Notes: a model not told the origin generated them from the sequence alone. A stretch of 64,000 bases of DNA from Actinoplanes teichomyceticus ATCC 31121 (GCF_003711105.1 NZ_CP023865.1:7361001-7425000); one strand, 5' to 3'. Positions 51,000 through 59,630 are shown, counted from the stretch's first letter. Numbers and translations: made by a program.

Positions 51000-51005
51000 T
51001 AAGGT
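51000..51005 (+). promoter_or_regulatory. -10 box of a leaderless promoter
   Basis: TAAGGT with 7 nt to the ATG at 51013; back-to-back with the leftward box at 50967-50972. Confidence 0.5.
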
Positions 51006-51012
51006 GCCGCGC

Positions 51013-51954
51013 ATGCGTGCGTTGCTGGTGGTCAACCCCCGGGCGACGGCGACCACCGAGCGCAGCCGGGACGTCCTGGTCCGGGCGCTGGAGAGCGCCG
51101 TCGAGCTGACGGTGCGGCACACCGAGCGGCGCGGCCACGCCACCGCCCTGGCCCGGGCGGCCGCGGAGAGCGGCGTCGACGTGGTGGTCACGCTGGGCGG
51201 CGACGGCACGGTCGACGAGGCGGTGAACGGACTGATGACCGCGCCCGCCGCGCTGACCGGGCCGGCGGCGTACCGGCTGCCGGCGCTGGCCGTGGTGCCG
51301 GGTGGCTCGACCAACGTCTTCGCCCGCGCCCTGGGCCTGCCCCGGGACTGGGCGGACGCGACCAGCGTGATCCTGGACGGGCTGCGCGACGGGCGGCACC
51401 GGGTGATCGGTCTCGGTCGCGCCGACGACCGCTATTTCACCTTCGCGGCCGGGCTGGGACTGGACGCCGCGGTCGTCCGCCGGGTGGAGCAGGCTCGGCT
51501 GCGCGGCCGGCCGCCGACGCCGGGCCGGTACATGCGCGCGACGGTCGGGCAGTTCCTCACCGGAGTCGACCGCCGGGATCCACCCATGACGCTGGAACGG
51601 CCGGGCGAGCCGGCGGAGGCCGGAGTGGGCACGGTCATCGTGCAGAACACGGCCCCCTGGACGTACGTCGGTGACCGTCCGGTGGACCCCAATCCGGACG
51701 CATCCTTCGATCTCGGACTTGACATCCTGGCCCTGCGCCGGCTTGAGGTTTTCGGCACGGCGAGGACCGTGACACAACTCGCGTGGCGCTCCGGTGATCC
51801 ACACGGTAAACAAGTGTTACGGCTACATGACCTTGCCGAGTTCACCGTGGTCTCGTCCCGACCCCAGGCGTTCCAGCTGGACGGCGACTACCTCGGGGAG
51901 CGGCAGAAGGTGCACTTCGTGTCCGTTCCCTCAGCGCTGCGTGTGATCTGCTGA
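51013..51954 (+). CDS. Diacylglycerol kinase-family lipid kinase (Rv3218-like)
   Basis: 313 aa from ATG 51013, 7 nt after a TAAGGT box; GTG 51004 overlaps that box. 'RALLVVNPRATATTERSRD' and 'VDVVVTLGGDGTVDEAVNGL' form the DAGKc nucleotide site (GGDGT), and 'LAVVPGGSTNVFARALGLP' the second substrate loop. The C-terminal half has the LCB5/YegS beta-sandwich ('FTVVSSRPQAFQLDGDYLGE'). It would phosphorylate diacylglycerol, sphingoid or a related lipid alcohol at the membrane. Gene order with whiB1 matches M. tuberculosis. Confidence 0.85.
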   Translation: MRALLVVNPRATATTERSRDVLVRALESAVELTVRHTERRGHATALARAAAESGVDVVVTLGGDGTVDEAVNGLMTAPAALTGPAAYRLPALAVVPGGSTNVFARALGLPRDWADATSVILDGLRDGRHRVIGLGRADDRYFTFAAGLGLDAAVVRRVEQARLRGRPPTPGRYMRATVGQFLTGVDRRDPPMTLERPGEPAEAGVGTVIVQNTAPWTYVGDRPVDPNPDASFDLGLDILALRRLEVFGTARTVTQLAWRSGDPHGKQVLRLHDLAEFTVVSSRPQAFQLDGDYLGERQKVHFVSVPSALRVIC

Positions 51955-52160
51955 CGACGGGGTACGTGTTTCCATACGTGCTCACGATCCGTTACAGAAA
52001 CACCGGCAAAAGGTCGGCGAAGTGGCCGGGACCGTACTACATTGATGGGAGCGTTCGTCAACCGGCTCTGGCGACAGCGGCAGAACCGGACATAAGGGGA
52101 CGTGAGCCAGCTCACCCGCTGGAAGAAACTTCCAGCGCTACCCTTGACATCGCGTGAGTT

Positions 52161-52176
52161 CGTGAAAGCATTCACA
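52161..52176 (+). promoter_or_regulatory. CRP/FNR-type site in the whiB1 upstream region
   Basis: CGTGAAAGCATTCACA matches TGTGA-N6-TCACA at nine of ten positions, 188 bp before whiB1, just after a TTGACA at 52144-52149. The 410-bp gap 51955-52364 is relatively AT-rich and holds no gene. Confidence 0.55.
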
Positions 52177-52364
52177 AGCGATAAGAAGTAACCGGTTGCC
52201 GCTTGTGCGCGTTCCTAATCAAGAAGCGCAGAACGGCCACCAAACCCAAAGGCTTGCTGACGCACGGGTGAGCGTACGGGCACAACCCGTCGGCACCGCG
52301 GCGCATGCATATAGGTAAACAGCACTGTTTTCATTACCCCATCCGAAACAAGGAGTTTGCCGCC

Positions 52365-52619
52365 ATGGACTGGCGTCACGATGCGATCTGCCGCGACGAG
52401 GACCCGGAGCTGTTCTTCCCGATCGGGACGTCCGGCCCCGCGCTCCTGCAGGTCGAGCAGGCCAAGGCCGTGTGCCGGCGGTGCCCCGTGACCGAGGAAT
52501 GCCTCTCGTGGGCACTCGAGTCCGGCCAGGACGCCGGCGTATGGGGCGGGATGAGCGAAGACGAGCGGCGCGCGGTCAAGCGTCGCGGCGGCCTCCGGGT
52601 CTCCGCTCCCACCGCCTGA
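52365..52619 (+). CDS. whiB1: WhiB-family iron-sulfur regulator WhiB1/WblE
   Basis: 84 aa, AAGGAG ribosome site. Near-identical to mycobacterial WhiB1 along the core: 'CRDEDPELFFPIGTSGPAL', 'CPVTEECLSWALESGQDAG', then 'VWGGMSEDERRAVKRRGG'. Cys9, Cys37, Cys40 and Cys46 hold the [4Fe-4S] cluster, and GVWGG is the turn that contacts the main sigma factor. It is an NO-sensitive essential regulator in relatives. Long upstream control region with a CRP-like site, as at M. tuberculosis whiB1. Hairpin terminator follows. Confidence 0.92.
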   Translation: MDWRHDAICRDEDPELFFPIGTSGPALLQVEQAKAVCRRCPVTEECLSWALESGQDAGVWGGMSEDERRAVKRRGGLRVSAPTA

Positions 52620-52643
52620 ATCAATCCCCCACAACAGCATTTG

Positions 52644-52692
52644 CGCCCCGGGCCTGGCGGCACCGGGGCGTCTTGCTGTTTCGGGACGCTCA
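52644..52692 (+). terminator. whiB1 terminator
   Basis: CGCCCCGG (52644-52651) pairs with CCGGGGCG (52673-52680), followed by the T-rich TCTTGCTGTTT. Confidence 0.75.
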
Positions 52693-52847
52693 CCCAGCGT
52701 TCCCATTCCACAGCGCGCCAATTCGATCACCGTACGTTTACCGCCTCGGGAAATGATCTCGTAATGGGGTGCCCATCCGTTTCCGTCGCCACTCCGGCAC
52801 ACTCCGCTGTGGACCATCCAATGGCGACGCGGTAATCGCATAGCGCA

Positions 52848-52862
52848 GAGTGATCATCACTC
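52848..52862. promoter_or_regulatory. Orphan palindrome in a 400-bp non-coding gap
   Basis: GAGTGATCATCACTC is a perfect 7-bp inverted repeat around one base. The 52693-53088 gap has no gene I can support; the palindrome is 227 bp beyond the stop of the leftward chelatase gene and 229 bp beyond whiB1. Confidence 0.35.
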
Positions 52863-53088
52863 ACGGTAGCGGCGGCCGGGGCCGTCACCGATGCGGACGG
52901 TAGGCGGCACCCCGAGGGGTGGGGACGGACGTGATCGGCCGTCAGGGACGCGCTGAGGCGGGAAACGATGCGGTTCTGGTCGCGGCTGCACCGGCCCGTG
53001 GCGGGCGCCGCGGCGGCGATGGCGCCGGCTCGGCACACCACCCGGGACCAGGCCGCCGCAAGCAGACGAACGCGCCGCCCGCAACGGA

Positions 53089-53850
53089 TCAGGCGGCGGC
53101 GAGCATCCGTACGCCGGTCGCCGCCACCCGGCTGCTGACCAGAGCGACCATCTCCGGCGCGTCCCCGAGCGGCTGCGCCACCGCGACCGCGCCGGCTTCC
53201 CGGGCCGCTTCCGCCGCCAGGTCGTAGAGCAGGCCCGGCGCGAGGAAGTACCCGGCCACCGCGACCCGGCGGCTCCCCGCCGCCCGCAGCGCCCGCACCG
53301 CCTCATCGGCGCGTGGGCCCACCCCGGAGGAGTACGACACCCGCACCGGCACGCCGAGGCGCTCCCCGAGCGCCACCGCGGCGTGCTCCACCGTCCCGCG
53401 CGCGGCGGGGTCCCGGGTTCCGGCCGCGGCCAGCACGACGGCGTCGAAGTCGTCCACCGGGATCCGTCGCACCAGCGCCTCCAGCAGCAGCCGCGGCGTC
53501 CGCACCCGGCCCGGCCCGGCCGGCCGGGGCCCCAGCACCTCGGCGAGTGTCACCCGCACCGGCAGGTCGGCCGCCTCGGCCAGCACCGCCGGCAGATCCA
53601 CCCGGCCGTGGTACGCCTCGGTCAGCAGCAACGGCGCCAGTACCGTCCGGCGGGCGCCGAGGGAACCGAGCACGTCCAGCGGGCGCGGCCCGGCATGATC
53701 GAGGTAGGCGGCCCGGACCAGCCATTCCGGGCGGGCCCGGCGCACCGCCCGGGCCAGCGCCTCGGTCGACTCGGCGGCCCGCGGGTCCCGGCTGCCGTGG
53801 GCCACCAGGACCACGGCCGGACGCGGGGTGGTCAGACGTGCAGACCGCAT
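53089..53850 (-). CDS. Sirohydrochlorin chelatase (CbiX/SirB-like)
   Basis: 253 aa from ATG 53850, 19 bp inside the cysH gene. 'VVLVAHGSRDPRAAES' holds the first metal His and 'LLLTEAYHGRVDLPAVLAE' the second; the C-terminal half repeats the fold, giving the double-domain CbiX layout. It inserts Fe or Co into sirohydrochlorin; in this operon, ending a sulfite reductase set, the product is most likely siroheme for SirA. Last gene of the sulfur operon. Confidence 0.85.
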   Translation of the reverse strand: MRSARLTTPRPAVVLVAHGSRDPRAAESTEALARAVRRARPEWLVRAAYLDHAGPRPLDVLGSLGARRTVLAPLLLTEAYHGRVDLPAVLAEAADLPVRVTLAEVLGPRPAGPGRVRTPRLLLEALVRRIPVDDFDAVVLAAAGTRDPAARGTVEHAAVALGERLGVPVRVSYSSGVGPRADEAVRALRAAGSRRVAVAGYFLAPGLLYDLAAEAAREAGAVAVAQPLGDAPEMVALVSSRVAATGVRMLAAA

Positions 53851-54608
53851 TCGGTCTTCTCGAACATGGCCCAGCGACCGGCGCGCGGGTCCTCGCCGGC
53901 CTTGGTGCGCCGGGTGCACGGCCAGCAGCCGATCGAGCCGTAACCCTTCTTGAACAGCTCGTTGACCGGCACGTTCCACCGGCCGATGTAGCGGTCCACG
54001 TCCGCCTGGGTCCAGGCCGCGATCGGGTTGACCTTGATCTTGCCCTTCTTGGCGTCGAAGCCGACGACCGGCGTGTTGGCGCGGGTCGGTGACTCGTCGC
54101 GGCGCAGGCCGGTGGCCCACGCGTCGTACTCGGTCAGGGCCCGCTCCAGCGGCTCCACCTTGCGCATGAAGCAGCACTCGTCCGGGTTGCGGCTGAACAG
54201 GCGGGGGCCGTACTCGCCGTCCTGCTGGCCGACCGTCATCCGCGGGCGGATCGAGCGGACGTTCACGTTCATCGTGCGGGCCACCGTGTCGCGGACCTTG
54301 AGGGTCTCCGGGAAGTGCAGGCCGGTGTCCAGGAAGACCACGTCCACGCCGGGCGAGACCCGGGAGAAGAGGTGCGCGACCACGGCGTCGGCCATCGAGC
54401 TGGTCACGCAGAACCGCGCGCCGAAGGTGTCGGTCGCCCACTTGGCGATCTCCTCGGCGGAGCTGCCCTCGAGGTCGCGGGCGGCCCGCAGGGCCAGCTC
54501 CCGCAGCTCCTCGGGGCTGCGCCGGGACGGGTCAGCGGCGGTGTTCCCGGGGCCGCTGGGAGCGCCCAGGTTGATCAGGCCCAGGCCGGAGGCGTTCAGG
54601 AGATTCAT
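53832..54608 (-). CDS. cysH: Phosphoadenylyl-/adenylyl-sulfate reductase
   Basis: 258 aa. 'FCVTSSMADAVVAHLFSRV' is the PP-loop, 'VVFLDTGLHFPETL' the sulfonucleotide loop. Cys145-Cys146 and Cys228/Cys231 ('GSIGCWPCTRR') are the [4Fe-4S] ligands, which mark the APS reductase type; catalytic Cys254 is in the C-terminal 'KTECGLHV'. It reduces APS to sulfite with thioredoxin. ATGA overlap with the upstream small gene and 19-bp overlap with the chelatase gene. Confidence 0.93.
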   Translation of the reverse strand: MNLLNASGLGLINLGAPSGPGNTAADPSRRSPEELRELALRAARDLEGSSAEEIAKWATDTFGARFCVTSSMADAVVAHLFSRVSPGVDVVFLDTGLHFPETLKVRDTVARTMNVNVRSIRPRMTVGQQDGEYGPRLFSRNPDECCFMRKVEPLERALTEYDAWATGLRRDESPTRANTPVVGFDAKKGKIKVNPIAAWTQADVDRYIGRWNVPVNELFKKGYGSIGCWPCTRRTKAGEDPRAGRWAMFEKTECGLHV

Positions 54609-54799
54609 TCGGTGGCTCCCTCATCCGACGAGTTTTCGGTTGTGGACCGAGATGACGCAGGCAACAGCCCGATGAACTTGACCGAGAAGACCCGCACGCA
54701 GGAGTGGCACTCCCAGGCGCCGTGCGAGGCCCCGTTGGGGCGGAGGTCCTCTTCACCGCAGTAGGGGCAGTGGAGCGGGGCGGATCTGGCGTCGCTCAT
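54605..54799 (-). CDS. Small zinc-ribbon protein of the sulfite operon (64 aa)
   Basis: Two CxxC pairs ('LHCPYCGEED' and 'WECHSCVRVFSVKFIG') form a probable zinc ribbon or rubredoxin-like metal site; the C-terminal third is polar. ATGA overlaps with both sirA and cysH show tight co-translation. A matching small gene lies between sirA and cysH in Streptomyces (SCO6101 position). It might be an electron carrier or assembly factor for sulfite reduction; not proven. Confidence 0.8.
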   Translation of the reverse strand: MSDARSAPLHCPYCGEEDLRPNGASHGAWECHSCVRVFSVKFIGLLPASSRSTTENSSDEGATE

Positions 54800-56487
54800 T
54801 TCAGGAGCTCCTCCTCCGCCCGCATCACCCAGTTGGCGAACGTCTCCCCCTCGGAACGGCCGTCCAGGTAGTTGCGGGCGATCCGCTCGACGTACTCGGG
54901 GAGCTCCTCCGCCGTGGCCTTCAGGCCACGCAACTTGCGGCCGAAGCCGGCGGTCTCGCCCTTGGCCATCCCGAGCGCTCCGCCGAGGTGGATCTGGAAG
55001 CCCTCGACCTGCTCGCCGTGCGAGTTGAGGACCAGCTGGCCCTTGAGGCCGATGTCGGCGACCTGGGTGCGGGCGCAGGCGTTCGGGCAGCCGTTGAGAT
55101 GCACCGAGATGTCCGCGTCGAAGTCCCTGAGCCGCTCCTCGAGCCGGGCGACGAGCTCACCGCCGCGCGCCTTGGTCTCGACGATGGCCAGCTTGCAGTA
55201 CTCGATGCCGGTGCAGGCCATGGTGCCGCGGCGCCAGGCCGAGGGACGGGCTTCCAGCCCGATCCCGCGCAGGTCGGCGATCAGCGGTTCGACCCGGTCG
55301 TCGGCGATGTCCAGGACCAGCAGTTTCTGGTACGCGGTGAGCCGCACCCGGTCCGACCCGTGCCGCTGCGCCACGTCGGCCAGCCGGCTCAGCTGCGTGC
55401 CGGAGACCCGGCCGACCACCGGGGCGGCGCCGACGTAGTTCTTCCCGTCGCGCTGCCGGTGCACGCCGATGTGGTCGATCGGCTTCTCCGGCAGCTCCGG
55501 CGCCGGCCCGTCGAGCAGCGCCCGGCCCAGGTACTCCTTCTCCAGCACCTCGCGGAACTTCTCCACGCCCCAGTCGGCGATCAGGAACTTCAGGCGGGCC
55601 CGGTTGCGCAGCCGGCGGTAACCGTAGTCACGGAAGACCCCGACCACGCCGGCCCACACGTCCGGGACCTCGGCCAGCGGCACCCAGACGCCGAGACGCT
55701 CGGCCAGCCGCGGGTTGGTGGAGAGGCCGCCGCCGACCCACAGGTCGAAGCCGGGGCCGTGGTCGGGGTGCTCGACGCCGACGAAGGAGACGTCGTTGGC
55801 CTGGTACGGCCCGTCCGCCAGCCAGGAGATCTGCGTCTTGAACTTGCGGGGCAGGTTCGAGTACTGCGGGTCGCCGATGTAGCGCTCGATGATCTCGTCG
55901 ATGGCCGGCGTCGCGTCGATCACCTCGTCCACCGAGATGCCGGCGACCGGGCTGCCCAGCACGACGCGGGGGCAGTCGCCGCAGGCCTCGGTGGTCTGCA
56001 GGCCGACCGCCTCCAGGCGGCGCCAGATCTCCGGCACGTCCTCGATCCGGACCCAGTGCAGCTGGATGTTCTGCCGGTCGGTGATGTCCGCGCTGTCCCG
56101 GGCGAACTCGGTGGAGATCTGCCCGATGGTGCGCAGCTGGGCCAGGTCCAGCGCGCCGCCGTCGATGCGGACGCGGAGCATGAAGTACTCGTCCTCGAGC
56201 TCCTCCGGCGCGAGGACGGCGGTGCGGCCGCCGTCGATCCCGGCCTTGCGCTGGGTGTAGAGCCCCCACCAGCGGAACCGGCCACGCAGGTCGGCCGGGT
56301 CGATGGAGGCGAAGCCCCCCTGCGCGTAGATGTTCTCGATGCGCGCCCGGACGTTGAGCGGGTTGTCGTCCTTCTTCAGCCGCTCGTTGGGGTTGAGCGG
56401 CTCGCGGTGTCCGAGCGCCCACTGACCCTCGCCGCGCGCCTTGCGGGGGCGGGCGGCCGGCGTTGCGGGAGTGTTGCTGGGCGCCAT
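54796..56487 (-). CDS. sirA: Ferredoxin-dependent sulfite (nitrite/sulfite) reductase
   Basis: 563 aa from ATG 56487 (GGAGGA 5 bp upstream). Two ferredoxin-like half domains ('VRIDGGALDLAQLRTIGQIS', 'NIQLHWVRIEDVPEIWRRL') and the siroheme/[4Fe-4S] ligands Cys425, Cys431 ('ACTGIEYC'), Cys467 and Cys471 ('NGCPNACAR'). It makes six-electron reductions of sulfite to sulfide; gene context with cysH selects sulfite over nitrite. First structural gene of the operon, 123 bp after a Cys-containing leader peptide. Confidence 0.93.
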   Translation of the reverse strand: MAPSNTPATPAARPRKARGEGQWALGHREPLNPNERLKKDDNPLNVRARIENIYAQGGFASIDPADLRGRFRWWGLYTQRKAGIDGGRTAVLAPEELEDEYFMLRVRIDGGALDLAQLRTIGQISTEFARDSADITDRQNIQLHWVRIEDVPEIWRRLEAVGLQTTEACGDCPRVVLGSPVAGISVDEVIDATPAIDEIIERYIGDPQYSNLPRKFKTQISWLADGPYQANDVSFVGVEHPDHGPGFDLWVGGGLSTNPRLAERLGVWVPLAEVPDVWAGVVGVFRDYGYRRLRNRARLKFLIADWGVEKFREVLEKEYLGRALLDGPAPELPEKPIDHIGVHRQRDGKNYVGAAPVVGRVSGTQLSRLADVAQRHGSDRVRLTAYQKLLVLDIADDRVEPLIADLRGIGLEARPSAWRRGTMACTGIEYCKLAIVETKARGGELVARLEERLRDFDADISVHLNGCPNACARTQVADIGLKGQLVLNSHGEQVEGFQIHLGGALGMAKGETAGFGRKLRGLKATAEELPEYVERIARNYLDGRSEGETFANWVMRAEEELLK

Positions 56488-56585
56488 GGCGGCGGTCCTC
56501 CGGGTTTCGTGGGCACGGGAGGACACTCACGGCCACCAGGAGGCTCCGCGACATCTGTGTCAGGAGAGGGCCGGCGCGTCTTCCG

Positions 56586-56606
56586 CGCCCGAATCTCTTT
56601 CGGGCG
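56586..56606 (-). promoter_or_regulatory. Hairpin after the sulfur leader peptide (possible attenuator)
   Basis: CGCCCGAA/TTCGGGCG perfect 8-bp stem with 5-nt loop, 3 bp beyond the leader stop and 99 bp before sirA. No U-run follows. Confidence 0.5.
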
Positions 56607-56609
56607 GCG

Positions 56610-56696
56610 TCAGGAAGCCGGACACATCGCGCTGAAGACACGCCCGTAGTCGACGTGGCGGCGAGCCACGAAGCGGCGGTCGAGTGCAGCGGTCAT
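56610..56696 (-). CDS. Cysteine-containing putative leader peptide of the sulfur operon (28 aa)
   Basis: ATG at 56696 to TGA at 56610-56612. The peptide ends 'RRHVDYGRVFSAMCPAS', which matches the pattern of actinobacterial 'putative leader peptides' (RRHVDLxRxSSAxCP) found before sulfate and cysteine genes. The single Cys codon near the end would let ribosome pausing report Cys-tRNA supply. A hairpin follows at once. Likely controls sirA-cysH expression by attenuation or translational coupling. Confidence 0.8.
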   Translation of the reverse strand: MTAALDRRFVARRHVDYGRVFSAMCPAS

Positions 56697-56847
56697 GCCG
56701 GTAAGCCTCTCACGCAATCCGAATGTGGGCCAGTGAGGTCCAGAATCCGGGAGTGTGGTCCACGGCACTTGGCGGAGTTCTCCTACTGCCGTTACGGAAC
56801 CGTTACATCGCAGGTCGGACCGTCCCACCCATCGATGACGATCAGGC

Positions 56848-58398
56848 TCAGCGCTTGCCCAGCGGGACCACCAGCACCGCCTCGGTCCCGCCCCCGGCCC
56901 GGTTGCGCAGCTCGATGCTGCCGCGCAGCTCCCCGGTCGCCAGCGCCCGGACGATCTGCAGCCCGAGCCGCCCACCGGCGTCGAAGCGGAAACCCTCCGG
57001 CAGCCCCTTCCCGTTGTCGGCGACCGTCACGTGCAGCTGCTTGCGGAAGCGGTGCGCGGCGACCACCACCTCGGGCGCCGGCAGGTCCGCGCCGGCGACC
57101 GGCACTTCGTCGTCCGGCGCCGGGAAGCCGTGCTCGACCGCGTTGATCAGCAACTCGTTCAGCACCATCACCAGCGAGGTGGCGATCTCCGCGGGCAGCA
57201 CGCCGAACGTGCCCTCCCGGTGCATCCGGACCGGGATGCTGGTCGAGGCCACCTCGGTGGCGGCCGTGGCCACCCGGTCCACGATGCCGTCGAACTCGAC
57301 CGCCTCGTCGCTGGACATCGAGAGGGTCTCGTGGACCAGGGCGATGGAGGCGACCCGGCGCACCGACTCCTCCAGCGCCATCCGGGCCTCCGGCGCGTCC
57401 ACCCGGCGGGCCTGCAGGCGCAGCAGCGCGGCCACGGTCTGCAGGTTGTTCTTCACCCGGTGGTGGATCTCCCGGATGGTGGCGTCCTTGGTCATCAGGG
57501 CGCGGTCCCGGCGGCGCACCTCGGTGACGTCGCGGACCAGCACCAGCGCGCCGATCGGCACCCCGGCCGGCAGCAGCGGCAGCGACCGGGTGAGCACGGT
57601 CGCGCCGCGCGCCTCGAACTCCATCCGGGGCGGCGACTCGCCGCGCAGCGCCGAGCGGATCCGCTCGGCGGCGTCGTTGCCCTCCAGCGGGTCGGCGGCC
57701 AGCCGGCTGGAGAGGCCGGCCAGCTCCTCGCCGACCAGGTGCGCGTTGAAGCCGAGCCGGCGGTAGGCCGACTGGGCGTTCGGGCTGGCGTAGGTCACCT
57801 TGCCGGAGGCGTCCAGCCGGATCATCCCGTCGCCGACCCGGGGCGCCGAGGTGGTCATCTCGCCCGGCTGCCGGGCCGGCGGGAACGTGCCGTCGGCGAC
57901 CATCTGGGCCAGGTCGTCGGCGGTGGTCAGGTAGTTCAGCTCCAGCTGGCTGGGGGTGCGCGCGGTGCTCAGGTTGGTGTCGCGGCCGATCACCGCGATC
58001 ACCTCGCTGTAGCCCTCCTCGTGGTCGTTGGGCTCGCGGCGGCGCACCGGGATCGCCTCGTGCCGGGCGGGGGTGTCGCCATACCAGACCGGGTCGCCCT
58101 CCCGCCAGATCCGCTCCTGGGTGAACGCGACGTCGAGATGCGCCACCTCGGGCCCGCCGAAGATCTTCCCCACCTGGTCGTCCTGGTACGCCGTGGGCGC
58201 CGTGGTCGGGCGCACCTGGGCGACGCAGAGGAACTCGCGCGGCTTGCGGGCCTCGCCCTTGATCGGCACCCAGAGGAGCAGGTCGGCGAAGGACAGGTCG
58301 GACAGCAGCTGCCAGTCACCGGCCAGCCGGTGCAGGTGGTCGATGTCGGCGGAACCCAGGCTGGTGTGTTCCTCGACGAGATCGCGCAGGGTGGACAC
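56848..58398 (-). CDS. pdtaS: Cytosolic sensor histidine kinase PdtaS
   Basis: 516 aa, no membrane spans. N-terminal GAF-like domain ('SFADLLLWVPIKGEARKPRE'), a PAS domain (about 190-300, 'MIRLDASGKVTYASPNAQS'), then the HisKA_2-type dimerisation helix 'REIHHRVKNNLQTVAALLRL' with the phospho-His, and a HATPase domain ('VMVLNELLINAVEHGFP', 'VADNGKGLPEGF'). This is the PdtaS layout: in mycobacteria it phosphorylates the antiterminator PdtaR and responds to metals, NO or cyclic-di-GMP. GTG start. Its location near whiB1 and the biotinyl gene is conserved. Confidence 0.9.
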   Translation of the reverse strand: MSTLRDLVEEHTSLGSADIDHLHRLAGDWQLLSDLSFADLLLWVPIKGEARKPREFLCVAQVRPTTAPTAYQDDQVGKIFGGPEVAHLDVAFTQERIWREGDPVWYGDTPARHEAIPVRRREPNDHEEGYSEVIAVIGRDTNLSTARTPSQLELNYLTTADDLAQMVADGTFPPARQPGEMTTSAPRVGDGMIRLDASGKVTYASPNAQSAYRRLGFNAHLVGEELAGLSSRLAADPLEGNDAAERIRSALRGESPPRMEFEARGATVLTRSLPLLPAGVPIGALVLVRDVTEVRRRDRALMTKDATIREIHHRVKNNLQTVAALLRLQARRVDAPEARMALEESVRRVASIALVHETLSMSSDEAVEFDGIVDRVATAATEVASTSIPVRMHREGTFGVLPAEIATSLVMVLNELLINAVEHGFPAPDDEVPVAGADLPAPEVVVAAHRFRKQLHVTVADNGKGLPEGFRFDAGGRLGLQIVRALATGELRGSIELRNRAGGGTEAVLVVPLGKR

Positions 58399-58434
58399 CG
58401 CCCAAGCCTGCCACGGGGATGTTTCCGGACGTCC

Positions 58435-59490
58435 CTACAGGGTGCTGGTCACCTTCTTCAGGCCGCGCGGCGCGTCCGGGTCCTCGCCCTTGGCCAGCGC
58501 CAGCGCCAGCGCCAGCTTCTGCAGCGGCAGGATGTCCAGCAGCGGGCTGTACCGCTCGTCGAGCGCCGGGACGGCCAGCCGGCCGGCGGCGCCCGGGATG
58601 TCGGACGCGCCGATGGTCACCACGTCGGCCCGCCGCTCGCCGAGCCGGGTGATCACGTCGCGCATCGACCGGCCGCCGGGACCGTCGCCGACCACGGCCA
58701 GCACCGGGACGTCGGTGTCGGTCATGGCGAGCGGGCCGTGCAGCAGGTCGGCGCCGGAGAACGCCAGGGTCGGCACGTAGGACGTCTCCATCAGCTTGAG
58801 CGCGGCCTCCCGGGCGGTCGGGTACGCGTACCCCCGCCCCGTGGTCACCACGTGCGGCGCGAACCGGTAGCGCTGGGCCAGCTCCTCGGCACTCCGATCG
58901 GCGATCGTCGCCTCGGCCAGCTCCGGCAGTCGCGCCAGCGCGGCCCGCTCGGCCTCACCCGGCCGTCCGTCGCCGGTCCGGATGCCCTCGACGAGCAGCA
59001 GCAGCGTGAGCAGCTCGGCGGTGTAGGACTTGGTCGCGGCGACCGCCCGCTCGTGCCCGGCCGCCACGTCCACCGACAGCTCGGCGGCGCGGGCCAGCGG
59101 CGACTCCGGGTTGTTGGTGACCGCGAGGGTGAGCGCGCCGGTCTCCCGGGCGGCGGAGAGCACCCCGGTGAGGTCGGGTGAGCCGCCGCTCTGGCTGACC
59201 CCGACGACCAGGGCGCCGGTGAAGTCGGGACGGGCGCCGTAGAGCGTGATCGCGCTGGGCGAGGCGCTGGCCACGGGCAGCCCGAGCCGGATCTCGGTCA
59301 GGTACGCCGCGTACAGCGCCGCGTGGTCGGAGGTGCCGCGGCCGACGAAGAGCACGTGGCGCGGGCGGCGGGCCGCGATCTCGGCGGCCACCTCGGCGAC
59401 AGCGGTCGCGTGCGGGCCGTCGAGCAGGCGCGCGAAACCCTCCGGCTGTTCCGCAATGTCCGCTGCCATCCCCTGGCCTCGCTGTGTCAC
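58435..59490 (-). CDS. SIS-domain sugar-phosphate isomerase/deaminase-like protein (NagB-II/GlmS-like)
   Basis: 351 aa, GTG start behind GGGAGGAAG. Two SIS domains: 'HVLFVGRGTSDHAALYAAYL' and 'ALVVGVSQSGGSPDLTGVLS' (phosphosugar Ser loop), then 'HVVTTGRGYAYPTAREAALKLMETS' (in two parts: 'RGYAYPTAREAALKLMETS'), close to the isomerase half of GlmS and AgaS/NagB-II deaminases. Likely deaminates glucosamine-6-phosphate or isomerises an aminosugar phosphate in the cytosol, which would connect with the chitinases. Divergent from the TPR gene with two CTGCGCAG boxes between. Confidence 0.85.
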   Translation of the reverse strand: MTQRGQGMAADIAEQPEGFARLLDGPHATAVAEVAAEIAARRPRHVLFVGRGTSDHAALYAAYLTEIRLGLPVASASPSAITLYGARPDFTGALVVGVSQSGGSPDLTGVLSAARETGALTLAVTNNPESPLARAAELSVDVAAGHERAVAATKSYTAELLTLLLLVEGIRTGDGRPGEAERAALARLPELAEATIADRSAEELAQRYRFAPHVVTTGRGYAYPTAREAALKLMETSYVPTLAFSGADLLHGPLAMTDTDVPVLAVVGDGPGGRSMRDVITRLGERRADVVTIGASDIPGAAGRLAVPALDERYSPLLDILPLQKLALALALAKGEDPDAPRGLKKVTSTL

Positions 59491-59526
59491 GTCTTCCTCC
59501 CCAGATGAGCGGTTCTCGCGCGAATG

Positions 59527-59584
59527 CTGCGCAGTCTTGCAAGAAAAAGCTTAGTACGTCAATCTTTCGCTCACTACTGCGCAG
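59527..59584. promoter_or_regulatory. Paired CTGCGCAG boxes in the SIS/TPR divergent region
   Basis: CTGCGCAG (self-complementary) occurs at 59527-59534 and 59577-59584, each followed by a base and CT, 50 bp apart; between them is TACGTCAATCTTT (59555-59567), which is also found upstream of the chitinase operon. Confidence 0.45.
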
Positions 59585-59616
59585 ACTCTCGGACTGACAG
59601 ATCGCTCCGGTGCCCG

Positions 59617-59622
59617 TACTGT
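59617..59622 (+). promoter_or_regulatory. -10 box of a leaderless promoter
   Basis: TACTGT with 8 nt to the GTG at 59631. Confidence 0.45.
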
Positions 59623-59630
59623 CTTCACAC

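Noticed and set aside
52857..53306. Leftward 149-codon frame overlapping the chelatase end
   Set aside because: Cys/Arg-rich shadow of the chelatase gene in another frame; no ribosome site.
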